NCBI GenBank assembly: GCA_902515745.1
Contig: CABXWB010000001.1
Location: forward strand, 62,001 to 126,000
Direction of reading: 5' to 3'
DNA from: an uncultured Alphaproteobacteria bacterium
GTDB taxonomy: Bacteria; Pseudomonadota; Alphaproteobacteria; HIMB59; GCA-002718135
Length of the DNA stretch: 64,000 bases
Shown: positions 1-9,593 of the stretch, piece after piece
How positions within the stretch are numbered: position 1 is the stretch's first letter
How the letters are laid out: each line of letters starts with the position of its first letter
Position numbers and translations under genes: made by a program
Notes under the pieces: model-generated
What the model was told of the DNA's origin: nothing
Seen by the model: the letters and a program-made list of their open reading frames with translations, nothing else
Database searches by the model: none

Positions 1-962
1 TTAATTAATTGCTCAAATTCTTTGTAATTATTTTTTGAAATAGTCATTATCAAACCTAATCCACAATTAAAGGTCTTCAACATTTCTTTATCTGAAATGT
101 TAGCTAAACTTTGAAACCATTGGAAAATTTCTTCATCACAAATAAATTTTTTATCAATCCTTACTGATAAATGTTCAGATAGCATTCTTGGTGCATTACC
201 AATAATACCTCCTCCTGTTATATGCGAAATACCATTGATAAAATTTGATGTTAAAATTTTTTTTAAAAAAGGAAAATATAGTTTTGTTGGAGCCATTAAG
301 GCTGCTGCATTTGTTTCGTAAGATGATTTAAATTCTGTTTTTTTATATAGATCTATATTTTTATCTCTTAAAACTTTTCGAATGAGAGAATATCCATTTG
401 AATGAAAGCCCGAAGATCTAATCCCATATATAAGATCATCTTCTTTCATGACATCTCTTTTAGGTAGAATTTTTTTTCTCTCTACTGCACCAACACAAAA
501 TCCAGCAAAATCAAAATCATCTTTTTTATAGAGCCCAGGCATCTCTGCTGTTTCACCACCAATAAGAGAGCAATTGTTTATCTTGCAAGCTTCAGTGATG
601 CTTTTCATAATTTTTAAAAAAGAATTTTTATCAATTTTGGAAGAAGCATAGTAATCTAAAAAAAATAATGGCTCTGCACCGTGGCAAAGAATGTCATTAA
701 GGCACATACCAACGAGATCATGACCCAAACCATCTAAAATGTCAGTTTCAATCCCTAGTAATATTTTTGTACCTATGCCATCTGTTCCAGACACCAATAA
801 AGGGTCTTCATATCCACAATTTTTAAGATCAAAAATCCCACCAAATCCGCCAATTTTATCAAAATTTCCGTTTCTGTTTGTTGATTTACTTAGATCAGAA
901 ATATCTTCAACAAGGGCATCTGTATTTTCTATATCAACACCTGCTTCTTTATATGTTGTCAT
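1..962 (-). CDS. purM: Phosphoribosylformylglycinamidine cyclo-ligase (AIR synthetase), 3' end cut by window
   Basis: This enzyme closes the imidazole ring of AIR from FGAM with ATP in purine synthesis. The reading frame is open from an ATG at 960-962 (MTTYKEAG) to base 1, giving 320 visible codons against about 345 in E. coli, so only the C-terminal tip is missing. Family motifs seen are GTDGIGTK near the N-terminus, GGETAEMPGLY in the middle, and a glycine-rich HITGGGIIGN segment later. It is absent from the ORF track because its stop lies outside the window. It is transcribed divergently from purL across a 73 bp gap, so the two purine genes probably share a control region. Identification is secure. 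Confidence 0.95.
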   Translation of the reverse strand, partial: MTTYKEAGVDIENTDALVEDISDLSKSTNRNGNFDKIGGFGGIFDLKNCGYEDPLLVSGTDGIGTKILLGIETDILDGLGHDLVGMCLNDILCHGAEPLFFLDYYASSKIDKNSFLKIMKSITEACKINNCSLIGGETAEMPGLYKKDDFDFAGFCVGAVERKKILPKRDVMKEDDLIYGIRSSGFHSNGYSLIRKVLRDKNIDLYKKTEFKSSYETNAAALMAPTKLYFPFLKKILTSNFINGISHITGGGIIGNAPRMLSEHLSVRIDKKFICDEEIFQWFQSLANISDKEMLKTFNCGLGLIMTISKNNYKEFEQLI

Positions 963-1035
963 ATTTAATTAGTTTTAAACGAATCGTTAACGAGTAAACT
1001 ATTAATATAGTAAATTAAGTTGATTCGTACTCATA
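963..1035. promoter_or_regulatory. purM/purL divergent control region with dyads
   Basis: This 73 bp spacer between two divergent purine genes holds a perfect 10-base palindrome TCGTTAACGA (984-993) and a 7-base inverted pair ACGAATC (979-985) / GATTCGT (1022-1028). Dyads between divergent pathway genes are a usual place for a shared repressor site. No regulator is known for it here and it does not match the E. coli PurR box. The regulatory role is inferred. Confidence 0.35.
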
Positions 1036-3966
1036 ATGACAAATACAATTCAAATTCTCTCGATTGTGAAGACAGGGAAAGAAAGTTCACTACAAAAAGA
1101 ACATAATAATAAATCCATCAAAATTATAGATGGATATTTCTTTTCGACAAATCTTGATGATCAAAAGTTTACTAAAATAAGTAAACTTATTTCTAATGAC
1201 GTTTCTCAAACAATATTAACAAAAAAAAATGTAAATAAGGTTTTATCTAGTTATAGTAATTTTAACTGGGTTGTAGAAATAAAATTTTTACCAGGTGTAA
1301 CTGATAATATTGCTACAACTGTAAAAGAAATAATCAAAGATAATCTTAAAAGTAGTTTTAAAAGCTTTGAACTTGGTTCAACAAAAATTATTTTAATAAA
1401 AGGAAGAAAAGAAGATATTACCAAAATATCTAAAAATGAAGCAAATCCCTTAATTCAAACAATTAAGATTTATTCATTTAAAAAATATTTAAATAATTTT
1501 AAAAAAAATCAATTTAAAATAGAAAAGGTAAAATTACCGAAAAAAAAATATAGTAAAAAAGAAATTAATTTAGATATTTCTGATCATCAACTCAGTCTTA
1601 TTGGTAAACTAGGTATTGAAGAAAATGATAAATCTAGAAGGGGAACACTTGGCTTAGATCTAGAATCTTTAAAAGCCATAAGAAATTATTTTTCTACTAT
1701 AAAACGTAAACCAACAGATGTAGAAATTGAAACATTAGCACAGACGTGGTCCGAGCACTGTAAGCACAAAATATTTTCAGCTAAAATTGATGATATTCAA
1801 GAAGGTATATTTAAAAAATACATTAAAGGTGCAACTGAAAAAATTATTCAATTAAGAAAAGATAATTTTTGTGTTTCTCTTTTTACGGATAATGCCGGCG
1901 GAATAGAATTTAATAAAGATTGGATTATTTGTCATAAAGTTGAAACACATAATACGCCTTCAGCCTTAGATCCATTTGGCGGTGCAATCACAGGAATTGT
2001 TGGTGTTAATAGGGATTGTCTTGGATTTGGAAAGGGAGCAAAACCTATAGCTAATACGTATGCATATTATTTAGCAGACCCAAATAAAAATTATCGATTG
2101 TATCGTCAAAAAAATAATAAGGATCCAATGCTTCCAGCAAATTTTATTGCTAAAGGTATTATCAGTGGTGTTAGAGTTGGAGGAAATTGTTCAGGTATCC
2201 CCACCCCTCAAGGTAATGTGTATTTTGATAATCGGTTTGCGGGAAAGCCTCTTGTGTTTTGTGGAACAGTTGGGATCATTCCAAAAAAAATAAAAGGAAA
2301 ATTATCACATAAGAAGAAAGCTAATCCAGGAGATATTATACTAATGGCTGGAGGTAGAGTGGGAAAAGATGGTATTCACGGTGCAACATTTTCATCGGAA
2401 GAGTTAGATCCTAATAGTCCAGTTTCTGCTGTACAAATTGGTGATCCAATAACACAAAAGAAAATGTCTGATGTCATCATTAGAGAATTGCGTGATGAAA
2501 ATCTTTACTCAAGCATAACAGATAATGGAGCGGGAGGATTATCATCATCAATTGGAGAAATGGCAAAAGAGAGCGGTGGTTTTATAGTTAATCTTGAAAA
2601 GATTCCCCTCAAATATAATGGTTTATATCCTTGGGAGATTTGGGTTTCTGAATCACAAGAAAGAATGACACTAGCGGTACCTCCGAAGAATGTAAAAAAA
2701 GTTATTAAGAGATTTAATGCAAGAGGTGTGGAAGCAACAATAATTGGTAAGTTTATTAAAAAAGAAAAAGCCATAGTAAAATACAATAAAATTGAAATTC
2801 TCAATTTAGATATGGAATTTCTTCATGAAGGTTATCCTAAATTAAATTTAAAAACATCTTTTCCAAAAATTAAAAAAGAAAAGAAAAAAATAATTAAAAA
2901 AAGTTCCATGATAGATAAATTACTTAAACTTCTTTCTAGTCCAAATATTGTATCAAAAGAATTTATAGCCACGCAATATGATCACGAAGTACAAGCAACC
3001 TCCATTATAAAACCATTACAAGGCGAAGGCAGAGTTTTTGGAAATGCTACTGCTATTAAACCTCTATTTAATGATGAAAAATCAATAGCTCTTTCTCAAG
3101 CTGCATATCCTCAGTACGCCGAAACAAATCCTTATGATATGGCTGGGTGCTCTATTGATACAGCATATAAAAATTTAATTGTAAGTGGTGCCAACTCAAA
3201 AAAAATTGCAATTCTTGATAACTTTTGTTGGTGCAGCTCAGATGAACCTGATCGCTTATATCAATTGAAAGAAGCAGCAAAAGCTTGTTATGATTATGCA
3301 GTTGCTTACCAAACACCTTTTATTTCAGGAAAAGATAGTATGTTTAATGATTTTAAAGGTTTTGATAAAACTGGAAAATCAGTAAAAATTTCAATACCAC
3401 CAACATTGCTTATTTCTTCTATTGGAGTGGTAGATAAAATTTCACACTTAACAAAAATAACACCCGATGATGGAGATATACTTTTAGTTTTAGGAGCTAC
3501 CCGTAATGAATTACAGGATAGTGTTTATTCCAAAACTATAGGTTATGAAAAATCAAAAAATCCAGTTGTAAATAGCAAGGATGCACTTCGCACATATAAA
3601 AATTTTGAAAAAGCTAATAAACTCAGAATTATAAATTCTGCAATTGGAATAGATTTGGGTGGACTTGGAATTGCAATTACAAAGATGGCAATTGCTTCAA
3701 AGAAAGGTTTAACCATTGATTTAAAACTTAAAAATAAAATCTCAGTTGACCAATTTTTATTTTCTGAAACACAAAGCAGAATTCTTGTTTCTCTTAAAAA
3801 AAATAAGTTAGCCAAATTTAAAAAAATATTTCGTACTTCTGATTATACAATCATTGGTAAATGTACTGGTTCAAATGTAATTGAGTTTAAAGATAATAAA
3901 AAAATTATAAGAAGTAAAATTTCCGATTTTGCAAAGTCATACAAACAAAAAATTAAAGGGTTATGA
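1036..3966 (+). CDS. purL: FGAM synthase, PurS-PurL fusion (PurSL)
   Basis: This is the synthetase part of formylglycinamidine ribonucleotide synthase, converting FGAR to FGAM with ammonia from PurQ. At 976 residues it is longer than stand-alone PurL (about 740) and shorter than the full PurL that carries its own glutaminase (about 1300). The first 150 residues look like a PurS-type domain (LPGVTDN), followed by a linker and then the classic PurL start TWSEHCKHKIF and VETHNTPSALDPFGG. The glutaminase is the next gene, purQ, which overlaps by four bases (ATGA), so the two are translationally coupled. The fused form is known from other phyla; most alphaproteobacteria I know of carry separate purS and purL, so the fusion is notable. 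Function is secure. Confidence 0.93.
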   Translation: MTNTIQILSIVKTGKESSLQKEHNNKSIKIIDGYFFSTNLDDQKFTKISKLISNDVSQTILTKKNVNKVLSSYSNFNWVVEIKFLPGVTDNIATTVKEIIKDNLKSSFKSFELGSTKIILIKGRKEDITKISKNEANPLIQTIKIYSFKKYLNNFKKNQFKIEKVKLPKKKYSKKEINLDISDHQLSLIGKLGIEENDKSRRGTLGLDLESLKAIRNYFSTIKRKPTDVEIETLAQTWSEHCKHKIFSAKIDDIQEGIFKKYIKGATEKIIQLRKDNFCVSLFTDNAGGIEFNKDWIICHKVETHNTPSALDPFGGAITGIVGVNRDCLGFGKGAKPIANTYAYYLADPNKNYRLYRQKNNKDPMLPANFIAKGIISGVRVGGNCSGIPTPQGNVYFDNRFAGKPLVFCGTVGIIPKKIKGKLSHKKKANPGDIILMAGGRVGKDGIHGATFSSEELDPNSPVSAVQIGDPITQKKMSDVIIRELRDENLYSSITDNGAGGLSSSIGEMAKESGGFIVNLEKIPLKYNGLYPWEIWVSESQERMTLAVPPKNVKKVIKRFNARGVEATIIGKFIKKEKAIVKYNKIEILNLDMEFLHEGYPKLNLKTSFPKIKKEKKKIIKKSSMIDKLLKLLSSPNIVSKEFIATQYDHEVQATSIIKPLQGEGRVFGNATAIKPLFNDEKSIALSQAAYPQYAETNPYDMAGCSIDTAYKNLIVSGANSKKIAILDNFCWCSSDEPDRLYQLKEAAKACYDYAVAYQTPFISGKDSMFNDFKGFDKTGKSVKISIPPTLLISSIGVVDKISHLTKITPDDGDILLVLGATRNELQDSVYSKTIGYEKSKNPVVNSKDALRTYKNFEKANKLRIINSAIGIDLGGLGIAITKMAIASKKGLTIDLKLKNKISVDQFLFSETQSRILVSLKKNKLAKFKKIFRTSDYTIIGKCTGSNVIEFKDNKKIIRSKISDFAKSYKQKIKGL

Positions 3967-4727
3967 ACGTATTAGTCTTATCAGGTTATGGTATTAATTG
4001 TGAAAATGAAACACTGCATTCATTCGAAGTAGTAGGATTTAAAGGAAAAATTGTTCATATTAATGATCTGATTCAAAATCCTAAACAACTTAATAATTAT
4101 CAAGTATTCGCTATACCTGGTGGTTTTTCGTATGGCGATGATACGGGTTCTGGAAATGCAATGGCAAAAAAAATTATGACCAATTTGTATGATCAACTAA
4201 TAGATTTTTCACTAAAAGATAGATTAATTATAGGCATTTGTAATGGATGCCAGATATTAATTAATCTTGGTTTAATTCCAAGCCTAAATAAAAAAGATCC
4301 AGAAGTAGCAATGATTGAAAATAAATCTGGTAGCTATGAGTGTAGATGGGTTGATATAAAAGTAAGTAATAATAAATCACCATGGCTAAAAAATATTAGC
4401 ATCATGAACTTACCTGTTGCACATCAGGAGGGGCAATTCATGATACCTATTAATCTACTAAAAAGTGTCAAAGCTAATAACCTTATTGGTTTGCAATACA
4501 TTAATCATCATAAAAAATTAGCAAAAGGTCAATTTCCCTTTAATCCTAATGGATCTAAAGATGATATAGCTGCATTAACAAATCAAAATGGGAATATTCT
4601 TGCAATGATGCCTCACCCAGAAAGAGCATTTTATCATTATCATATTCCTAATTGGCAAAATACTACCTCAAAAAAATTTGGTGATGGATATAAAATTTTT
4701 ATGAATGCAAAAAAATTCTTTGCATAA
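3963..4727 (+). CDS. purQ: FGAM synthase glutaminase subunit PurQ
   Basis: This class I glutamine amidotransferase hydrolyses glutamine and passes ammonia to PurL. The nucleophile elbow is GICNGCQIL and the His-Glu pair is in MMPHPERAFY near the C-terminus. The N-terminal NVLVLSGYGINCE and PGGFSYGDD motifs are typical of PurQ. It has 254 residues, slightly longer than Bacillus PurQ (about 227), closer to the version that pairs with PurSL. It overlaps the purL stop by four bases and converges with mutY, whose stop lies two bases downstream. Confidence 0.93.
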   Translation: MNVLVLSGYGINCENETLHSFEVVGFKGKIVHINDLIQNPKQLNNYQVFAIPGGFSYGDDTGSGNAMAKKIMTNLYDQLIDFSLKDRLIIGICNGCQILINLGLIPSLNKKDPEVAMIENKSGSYECRWVDIKVSNNKSPWLKNISIMNLPVAHQEGQFMIPINLLKSVKANNLIGLQYINHHKKLAKGQFPFNPNGSKDDIAALTNQNGNILAMMPHPERAFYHYHIPNWQNTTSKKFGDGYKIFMNAKKFFA

Positions 4728-4728
4728 T

Positions 4729-5778
4729 TTATACTGCTATATCTACTATTTTTTTCATAACAGTTGGCATTCTAGAACTAGAATAAGATGATTTCTTTAT
4801 CCAATTACTTTTTGATAATTTTGCTTTTTTAACATTTCCATAAAAAATTTCTGTTTCTAAATCAAAATGACTAAATGAATATTCAAATGAACCTTTAGAT
4901 TGTAATTTTGTTTTTATTTTTTGTATGTATCGATCAGTAGTTAATAATTTTTTATTTTTAACCCAGACATCATTTGGTACTTCAAGCATGGAGGCCAACA
5001 TTCCTTTATTTGGTCTACTTCGCACAAGGATTTCATTCTTTTCATTCACAATTACATAAGCTCTTGTATACTTTATGGGCTTAATAGTTTTCTTTTTTAG
5101 TTTTAAAGGAATTTTATGCTGTAAATTTTTTTTATATGATTGGCAAAACTTATTAATTCCACAAATATTACATTTAGGGTTTCTCGGAAGACAAATCTCT
5201 GATCCGTAATCCATAAAAGACTGAATTAAATTTGAAGAGTATTTATCTGAGATAAATTTTTTTCCCAAATCTTTAAGTTTATTTTTTACTTTATTAATTG
5301 GTTTATCGATAGCATGTAACCTAACCAAAATTCTCTCAATATTAGCATCAAGTGGCATAACTGATTGATTGAATCCTATTCCAAGAATTGCTTTTGCTGT
5401 GTAATCTCCAATGCCAGGAAGTTGGATGAGTTCATCATATGTTTGTGGTATGTTATTTTTAAAATTTTTATGAATTAATTTTGCAGACTTTAATAAATTT
5501 CTAGCTCTTGAGTAATAACCAAGGCCAGACCAGAACTTTAAAATATTTGGCTCTGAAGTTTGCGCTAATTTATTTAGTGAAGGCCATTTTAAAATAAAAT
5601 CATTAAATTTATTTTTTACAGTATTTACTGTTGTTTGTTGGAGCATATACTCACTGACAAACACAAAGTATGGATCAGGTGAATTTAGATTTTTTTTCTT
5701 CCGCCACGGTAAATTTCTGGCATTCATGGAGTACCATTGAAGCAAAAACTTTATTACTTGTTTTTCGTGTTTAAACAT
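4729..5778 (-). CDS. mutY: A/G-specific adenine glycosylase MutY
   Basis: This base-excision enzyme removes adenine mispaired with 8-oxoguanine. The N-terminal helix-hairpin-helix domain contains SEYMLQQTTV with the catalytic Glu at residue 43, LPGIGDYTAKAI, and the catalytic Asp in PLDANIERIL. The iron-sulfur loop is intact with spacing C-x6-C-x2-C-x5-C (CLPRNPKCNICGINKFC). The C-terminal third is a NUDIX-like 8-oxoG recognition region. Length (349) is normal. Its place beside a DUF721 gene, a dsbA-like gene and smc is a conserved alphaproteobacterial arrangement, with mutY divergent. Confidence 0.95.
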   Translation of the reverse strand: MFKHEKQVIKFLLQWYSMNARNLPWRKKKNLNSPDPYFVFVSEYMLQQTTVNTVKNKFNDFILKWPSLNKLAQTSEPNILKFWSGLGYYSRARNLLKSAKLIHKNFKNNIPQTYDELIQLPGIGDYTAKAILGIGFNQSVMPLDANIERILVRLHAIDKPINKVKNKLKDLGKKFISDKYSSNLIQSFMDYGSEICLPRNPKCNICGINKFCQSYKKNLQHKIPLKLKKKTIKPIKYTRAYVIVNEKNEILVRSRPNKGMLASMLEVPNDVWVKNKKLLTTDRYIQKIKTKLQSKGSFEYSFSHFDLETEIFYGNVKKAKLSKSNWIKKSSYSSSRMPTVMKKIVDIAV

Positions 5779-5811
5779 ATTGCTTTCATATTTAGGTACT
5801 ATAAATTATTT

Positions 5812-6333
5812 ATGCATATGAACAAAAAAAATATAAAGCAAAAAAGAACATTTGTTCCACAATCTATTGGCGATACTCTGAGGAAGGTTAATAGAAAATT
5901 TTCCTCTAAATATAATCGTACAGAATTTATAATTAACTCCAAATGGCCGGAAATTGCTGGTAGTTATTTTAAAGAATATTCAGAACCATTAAATGTTTCA
6001 AGGGTGCGTGATTTTGAAAATGATTTAGGTGAAACAGTATATAAAAATTATCTAAACGTGAGTGTTACCCCAGCCGCAGCCATTGAATTTCAACACTTTA
6101 AAGACACTATAATTGAAAAAATTAATACTTATTTTGGCTATAAAGCTATAGTAGACTTGAGAATTCATCAAAATTACATACCTAAATATACTCATATGAA
6201 ACAAAGCAAGAAAAAACAAATAAACAAAGATGATATAAAATTTGTTGAAGAAAAAGTTAAAGAATTTCAAAATTCCGATTTGAAAAAATCACTATTAAAT
6301 CTAGGTAATAAAATTACAACTGAGGACAAATAA
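5812..6333 (+). CDS. DUF721 / DciA-like protein
   Basis: This 173-residue protein belongs to the DUF721 family, judged by the N-terminal PQSIGDTLRKV segment, the W-P-E-IAG motif (NSKWPEIAGSYF) and a following beta-rich stretch ending in NTYFGY. Some DUF721 proteins (DciA) load the replicative helicase; whether this one does is not visible here. The ORF track begins at 5737, inside divergent mutY; I use the ATG at 5812, with a second ATG at 5818 equally possible. The C-terminal third is lysine-rich and low in complexity. The stop touches the start of the dsbA-like gene. Confidence 0.75.
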   Translation: MHMNKKNIKQKRTFVPQSIGDTLRKVNRKFSSKYNRTEFIINSKWPEIAGSYFKEYSEPLNVSRVRDFENDLGETVYKNYLNVSVTPAAAIEFQHFKDTIIEKINTYFGYKAIVDLRIHQNYIPKYTHMKQSKKKQINKDDIKFVEEKVKEFQNSDLKKSLLNLGNKITTEDK

Positions 6334-6944
6334 TGAAAATCAAAATTTTATTTATTTCTATTATACTATCACTACTTTTTATTAGTGCCAAAGCAGCTGA
6401 AAACTCGATACTAGAAGTTAAAGATAATGATTTTTATATTGGAGAAGAAAATGCTCCAATCACAATTATAGAATATGCTTCAATGTCTTGTAGTCACTGT
6501 GCAGATTTTCATAATGATACTCTGGCAGAGTTAAAAAAAGAGTTTATTGATACTGGTAAAGTTAAGTTTATTTTTCGTGATTTTCCCTTCAATTATCCAG
6601 CTCTTGCTGGAAGCATGATTTTAAGATGTGTGCCAGATGAGGTAAGATACGATTATATGAATGGACTTTATAAGCTTCAAAATAGTTGGGTTAAAAGAGA
6701 TCATTCCAAAACAAGATCTGAGTTATATAAGATTATGCAAAGTGGTGGTATGCAACAAGAAGATTTTGATGCATGTTTAAGTAATGCGGATTTAGAGAAT
6801 CAATTACTCGAAGGTGTAATGCAAGTACAAAGAGAATATAAGATAGATTCCACACCTTCATTCATTGTTAATGGAGTTTTGTATTCTGGGAATAAAAATA
6901 TAAAAGAGTTTAGACAAATCATTGATAAAATATTATCACAATAG
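6333..6944 (+). CDS. DsbA-family periplasmic thioredoxin-like oxidoreductase
   Basis: This exported thiol-disulfide protein has a signal peptide (basic MKIK, then a hydrophobic run ending near SAKAA), a thioredoxin fold with active site C53-S-H-C56 (MSCSHCADF), and the cis-proline loop DSTPSFIVNG near the C-terminus. At 203 residues it matches the short DsbA/DSBA-like oxidoreductases found next to smc in alphaproteobacteria. The likely role is oxidising or isomerising disulfides in the periplasm; the direction cannot be told from sequence. It starts within a base of the preceding stop and ends one base before the smc start, so all three are one transcript. Confidence 0.88.
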   Translation: MKIKILFISIILSLLFISAKAAENSILEVKDNDFYIGEENAPITIIEYASMSCSHCADFHNDTLAELKKEFIDTGKVKFIFRDFPFNYPALAGSMILRCVPDEVRYDYMNGLYKLQNSWVKRDHSKTRSELYKIMQSGGMQQEDFDACLSNADLENQLLEGVMQVQREYKIDSTPSFIVNGVLYSGNKNIKEFRQIIDKILSQ

Positions 6945-9593
6945 TTGATGATTAATTTTAGGACCCTTAAAGTCAAAGGCTTTAAGTCTTTTGTAGAACC
7001 AACAGAAATTTTGATTGAAAATGGTTTGACAGGAATTGTGGGTCCAAATGGATGTGGTAAATCCAATCTCGTTGAAGCTTTTAGGTTCGTTATGGGTGAA
7101 CTTTCTCCAAAACAAATGAGAGGAAGCGAACTAGATGATGTTATATTCAATGGTACAGATGATAGACCAGCATGGGATATTGCAGAGGTTTCCATAGATT
7201 TAGATAACAAAGCAAGAAAAGCGCCAAGTATTTTTAATGAAAGTGATACCATTGAAGTTACCAGAAGAATATGGCGAGGTGAGGGATCCGAATATAGAGT
7301 AAACGGAAAAGAAGTTCGGTTGAAAGATGTTCAATTATTATTCGCTGACGCTGCAACTGGAGCTAGATCGACCTCAATGGTGAGCCAAGGTAGAGTTGGC
7401 GCTATTATCGCTGCTAAACCTGAGCAAAGAAGAACATTACTCGAAGAAGCTGCAGGAATTACTGGTCTTCATTCAAGACGGCACGAAGCTGAATTACGAT
7501 TAAATGCTACTGAAAATAACTTAGAGCGTGTAAAGGACGTATTAAAAGCACAAGACGAACAACTTACAATATTAAAGAAACAATCTAAACAAGCTGAAAG
7601 ATACAAATACATTCAAAAAGTTATTACTAAAGCAAGGGCAAGATTATTTTATAAGAAATGGATTGATGAAAAAGATAAATTAAAAAATGCCAATGAAAAA
7701 ATTCAGTCTGAAACGAATGTTGTCAATGACCAAACACAAATTGTAGCACAAATAAATGTTGAATTTGAAAAAGTTCAAGAAAGTCTTCCAAACCTTAGAC
7801 TTCAAGAAAGTAAGATTGCAGCTGAGCTGCAGAAATATTCAATTAGTTTAGAAAATCAAGAAAAAGAAATTGAAAGAGCAAATATTGCAGTAGATGAAAC
7901 AAAAGTCCGTATAGAGCAAATTAAAAATGATATTGATAGAGAGAAGTTTTTATTCGAAGATGCAAAACAAAATCTTGAAAGAGTACAGGAAGAAAAATCA
8001 ATTTTGTTAAAACAACAAGGTGATCTTTTTATTCAAACTGATGATGATTTAAATACTGAAAATGGTACTAATAAAAAAAATAATAATCCAATAATAGATT
8101 ATCTAGACTTTGAAGATGGTCTTGAACAAGCAATTGCTGCAGTTTTTTCAGATGAGTTAATTGCATCTATTGATGAAGAACAAAGTATTTTTTGGAGAAA
8201 ATTGGATGTGGAAGATTCTTCCTTTAATTCAGAAATTTCAAAATTTTCCTCTCTCATCAAAGCTCCAGATAATTTGAAAAAGAAGTTAGAATTTGTTGGA
8301 TTAATTGAAAATAAAGAAAATGTTTTAGAAATTCAAAAAAACTTAAAACCAGGACAAATATTAGTTAGCAAACTAGGAGAAATTTGGAGATGGGATGGAT
8401 ATGTATCTAAAGGTAAACAAAATAATTCTACTAAAGCTATATTAGAGCAACTAAAAAATAGAAGAATAAAGCAATTAAGTGCTGAAGAAAAACAATGGAA
8501 TGATATTTCTGCAAAAGCAAATCAAAGAATAGAAGAATTAAATTCAAGGCAAAGTTCCTTAATTGATGAATTATCAAATCTCCAATCCGTTCCTGAAGAT
8601 GTATCAAGTGAAAAATTAAAAATACAAAAATTGATTGATGAAAATAAGAATTCTTACGAGCAAATAGCTGAACAACTTCGTCAAACTGAGCAAAATTCAA
8701 ATGAAATCAATAAGAAATTAAAACTAGAGGAAATTAAATTAAATGAATTGAGAGAAGAGAGAATTAGAACTGAAGGTCAAATTAATACAATTAATGAAGC
8801 AATAAAAATATTATCTACTCAAGTAAAAGAAAGATTGAGTGTAGATCTAGAAGAACTTTACAATATTGGAGAAATCAATCCAAATAAAGTCTTAGGCGAG
8901 ACTGATGATTTAGAAAAAAAGTTAGAGAGATTAATTGGCGAGCAAGAACGTTTAGGAGGTGTTAATCTTCTCGCAGAACAAGAGTCAAAAGATTTAGAAG
9001 AAAAAGTTAATACGATAAAGAAAGATCAAAGCGACCTTTTAAGTGCAATTGCAAAACTAAGAGAAGCAATTGACTCACTTAATACAGAAGGTAGACAACG
9101 CTTACTTGCTGCATATGGAATAGTAAATGAAAATTTTCAAAAGTTATTTACCAGGTTGTTTGGTGGTGGAAAAGCTTATCTAAAGTTTACAGATGAGTCA
9201 GATCCTCTTCAAGCTGGTTTAGAAATATTTGCAAGTCCTCCTGGAAAAAAATTACAAAATCTAAATTTACTTTCTGGAGGTGAGCAAGCTCTTACAGCCT
9301 TATCATTATTATTTGCTGTATTTTTATCCAACCCAGCTCCAATTTGTGTACTTGATGAGGTTGACGCTCCATTAGATGATACTAATGTTGATAGATTTTG
9401 TTCATTAGTAGAGGAAATAGCTAAAACTTCTTCAACAAAATTCTTAGTAATAACTCACCATAGAATGACAATGGCAAGAGTAAATAGATTATTTGGTGTT
9501 ACTATGCCTGAGAAAGGTGTATCACAATTAGTTTCCGTTGATCTTGAAAAAGCAATTGAGATAAAAGAGCAAGACGCTACAAATGAATTATAA
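6945..9593 (+). CDS. smc: Chromosome segregation ATPase SMC, shortened arms
   Basis: This is the structural maintenance of chromosomes ATPase, acting with ScpA/ScpB to compact and separate the chromosome. The N-terminal head has Walker A GPNGCGKSN (residues 33-41) and the FKSF start. The C-terminal head has LSGGEQALTALSLLFA and Walker B VLDEVDAPLDD. Two coiled-coil arms flank a non-coiled middle (about residues 370-510) that should be the hinge. The total of 882 residues is some 270 short of the usual 1150 or so; both heads are complete, so the loss is in the arms. The start may be the second codon (MINF). The end overlaps atpI by 11 bases. Confidence 0.93.
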   Translation: MMINFRTLKVKGFKSFVEPTEILIENGLTGIVGPNGCGKSNLVEAFRFVMGELSPKQMRGSELDDVIFNGTDDRPAWDIAEVSIDLDNKARKAPSIFNESDTIEVTRRIWRGEGSEYRVNGKEVRLKDVQLLFADAATGARSTSMVSQGRVGAIIAAKPEQRRTLLEEAAGITGLHSRRHEAELRLNATENNLERVKDVLKAQDEQLTILKKQSKQAERYKYIQKVITKARARLFYKKWIDEKDKLKNANEKIQSETNVVNDQTQIVAQINVEFEKVQESLPNLRLQESKIAAELQKYSISLENQEKEIERANIAVDETKVRIEQIKNDIDREKFLFEDAKQNLERVQEEKSILLKQQGDLFIQTDDDLNTENGTNKKNNNPIIDYLDFEDGLEQAIAAVFSDELIASIDEEQSIFWRKLDVEDSSFNSEISKFSSLIKAPDNLKKKLEFVGLIENKENVLEIQKNLKPGQILVSKLGEIWRWDGYVSKGKQNNSTKAILEQLKNRRIKQLSAEEKQWNDISAKANQRIEELNSRQSSLIDELSNLQSVPEDVSSEKLKIQKLIDENKNSYEQIAEQLRQTEQNSNEINKKLKLEEIKLNELREERIRTEGQINTINEAIKILSTQVKERLSVDLEELYNIGEINPNKVLGETDDLEKKLERLIGEQERLGGVNLLAEQESKDLEEKVNTIKKDQSDLLSAIAKLREAIDSLNTEGRQRLLAAYGIVNENFQKLFTRLFGGGKAYLKFTDESDPLQAGLEIFASPPGKKLQNLNLLSGGEQALTALSLLFAVFLSNPAPICVLDEVDAPLDDTNVDRFCSLVEEIAKTSSTKFLVITHHRMTMARVNRLFGVTMPEKGVSQLVSVDLEKAIEIKEQDATNEL

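Noticed and set aside
739-972. 77-codon plus-strand ORF in the track
   Set aside because: It is the antisense shadow of the 5' end of purM, whose minus-strand product is clear.
5737-5811. Longer N-terminus for the DUF721 gene
   Set aside because: It would overlap the divergent mutY start; the extra residues are hydrophobic and unlike the family.
6800-7252. 150-codon ORF opposite dsbA/smc
   Set aside because: Spans two real genes on the other strand; no supporting signal.
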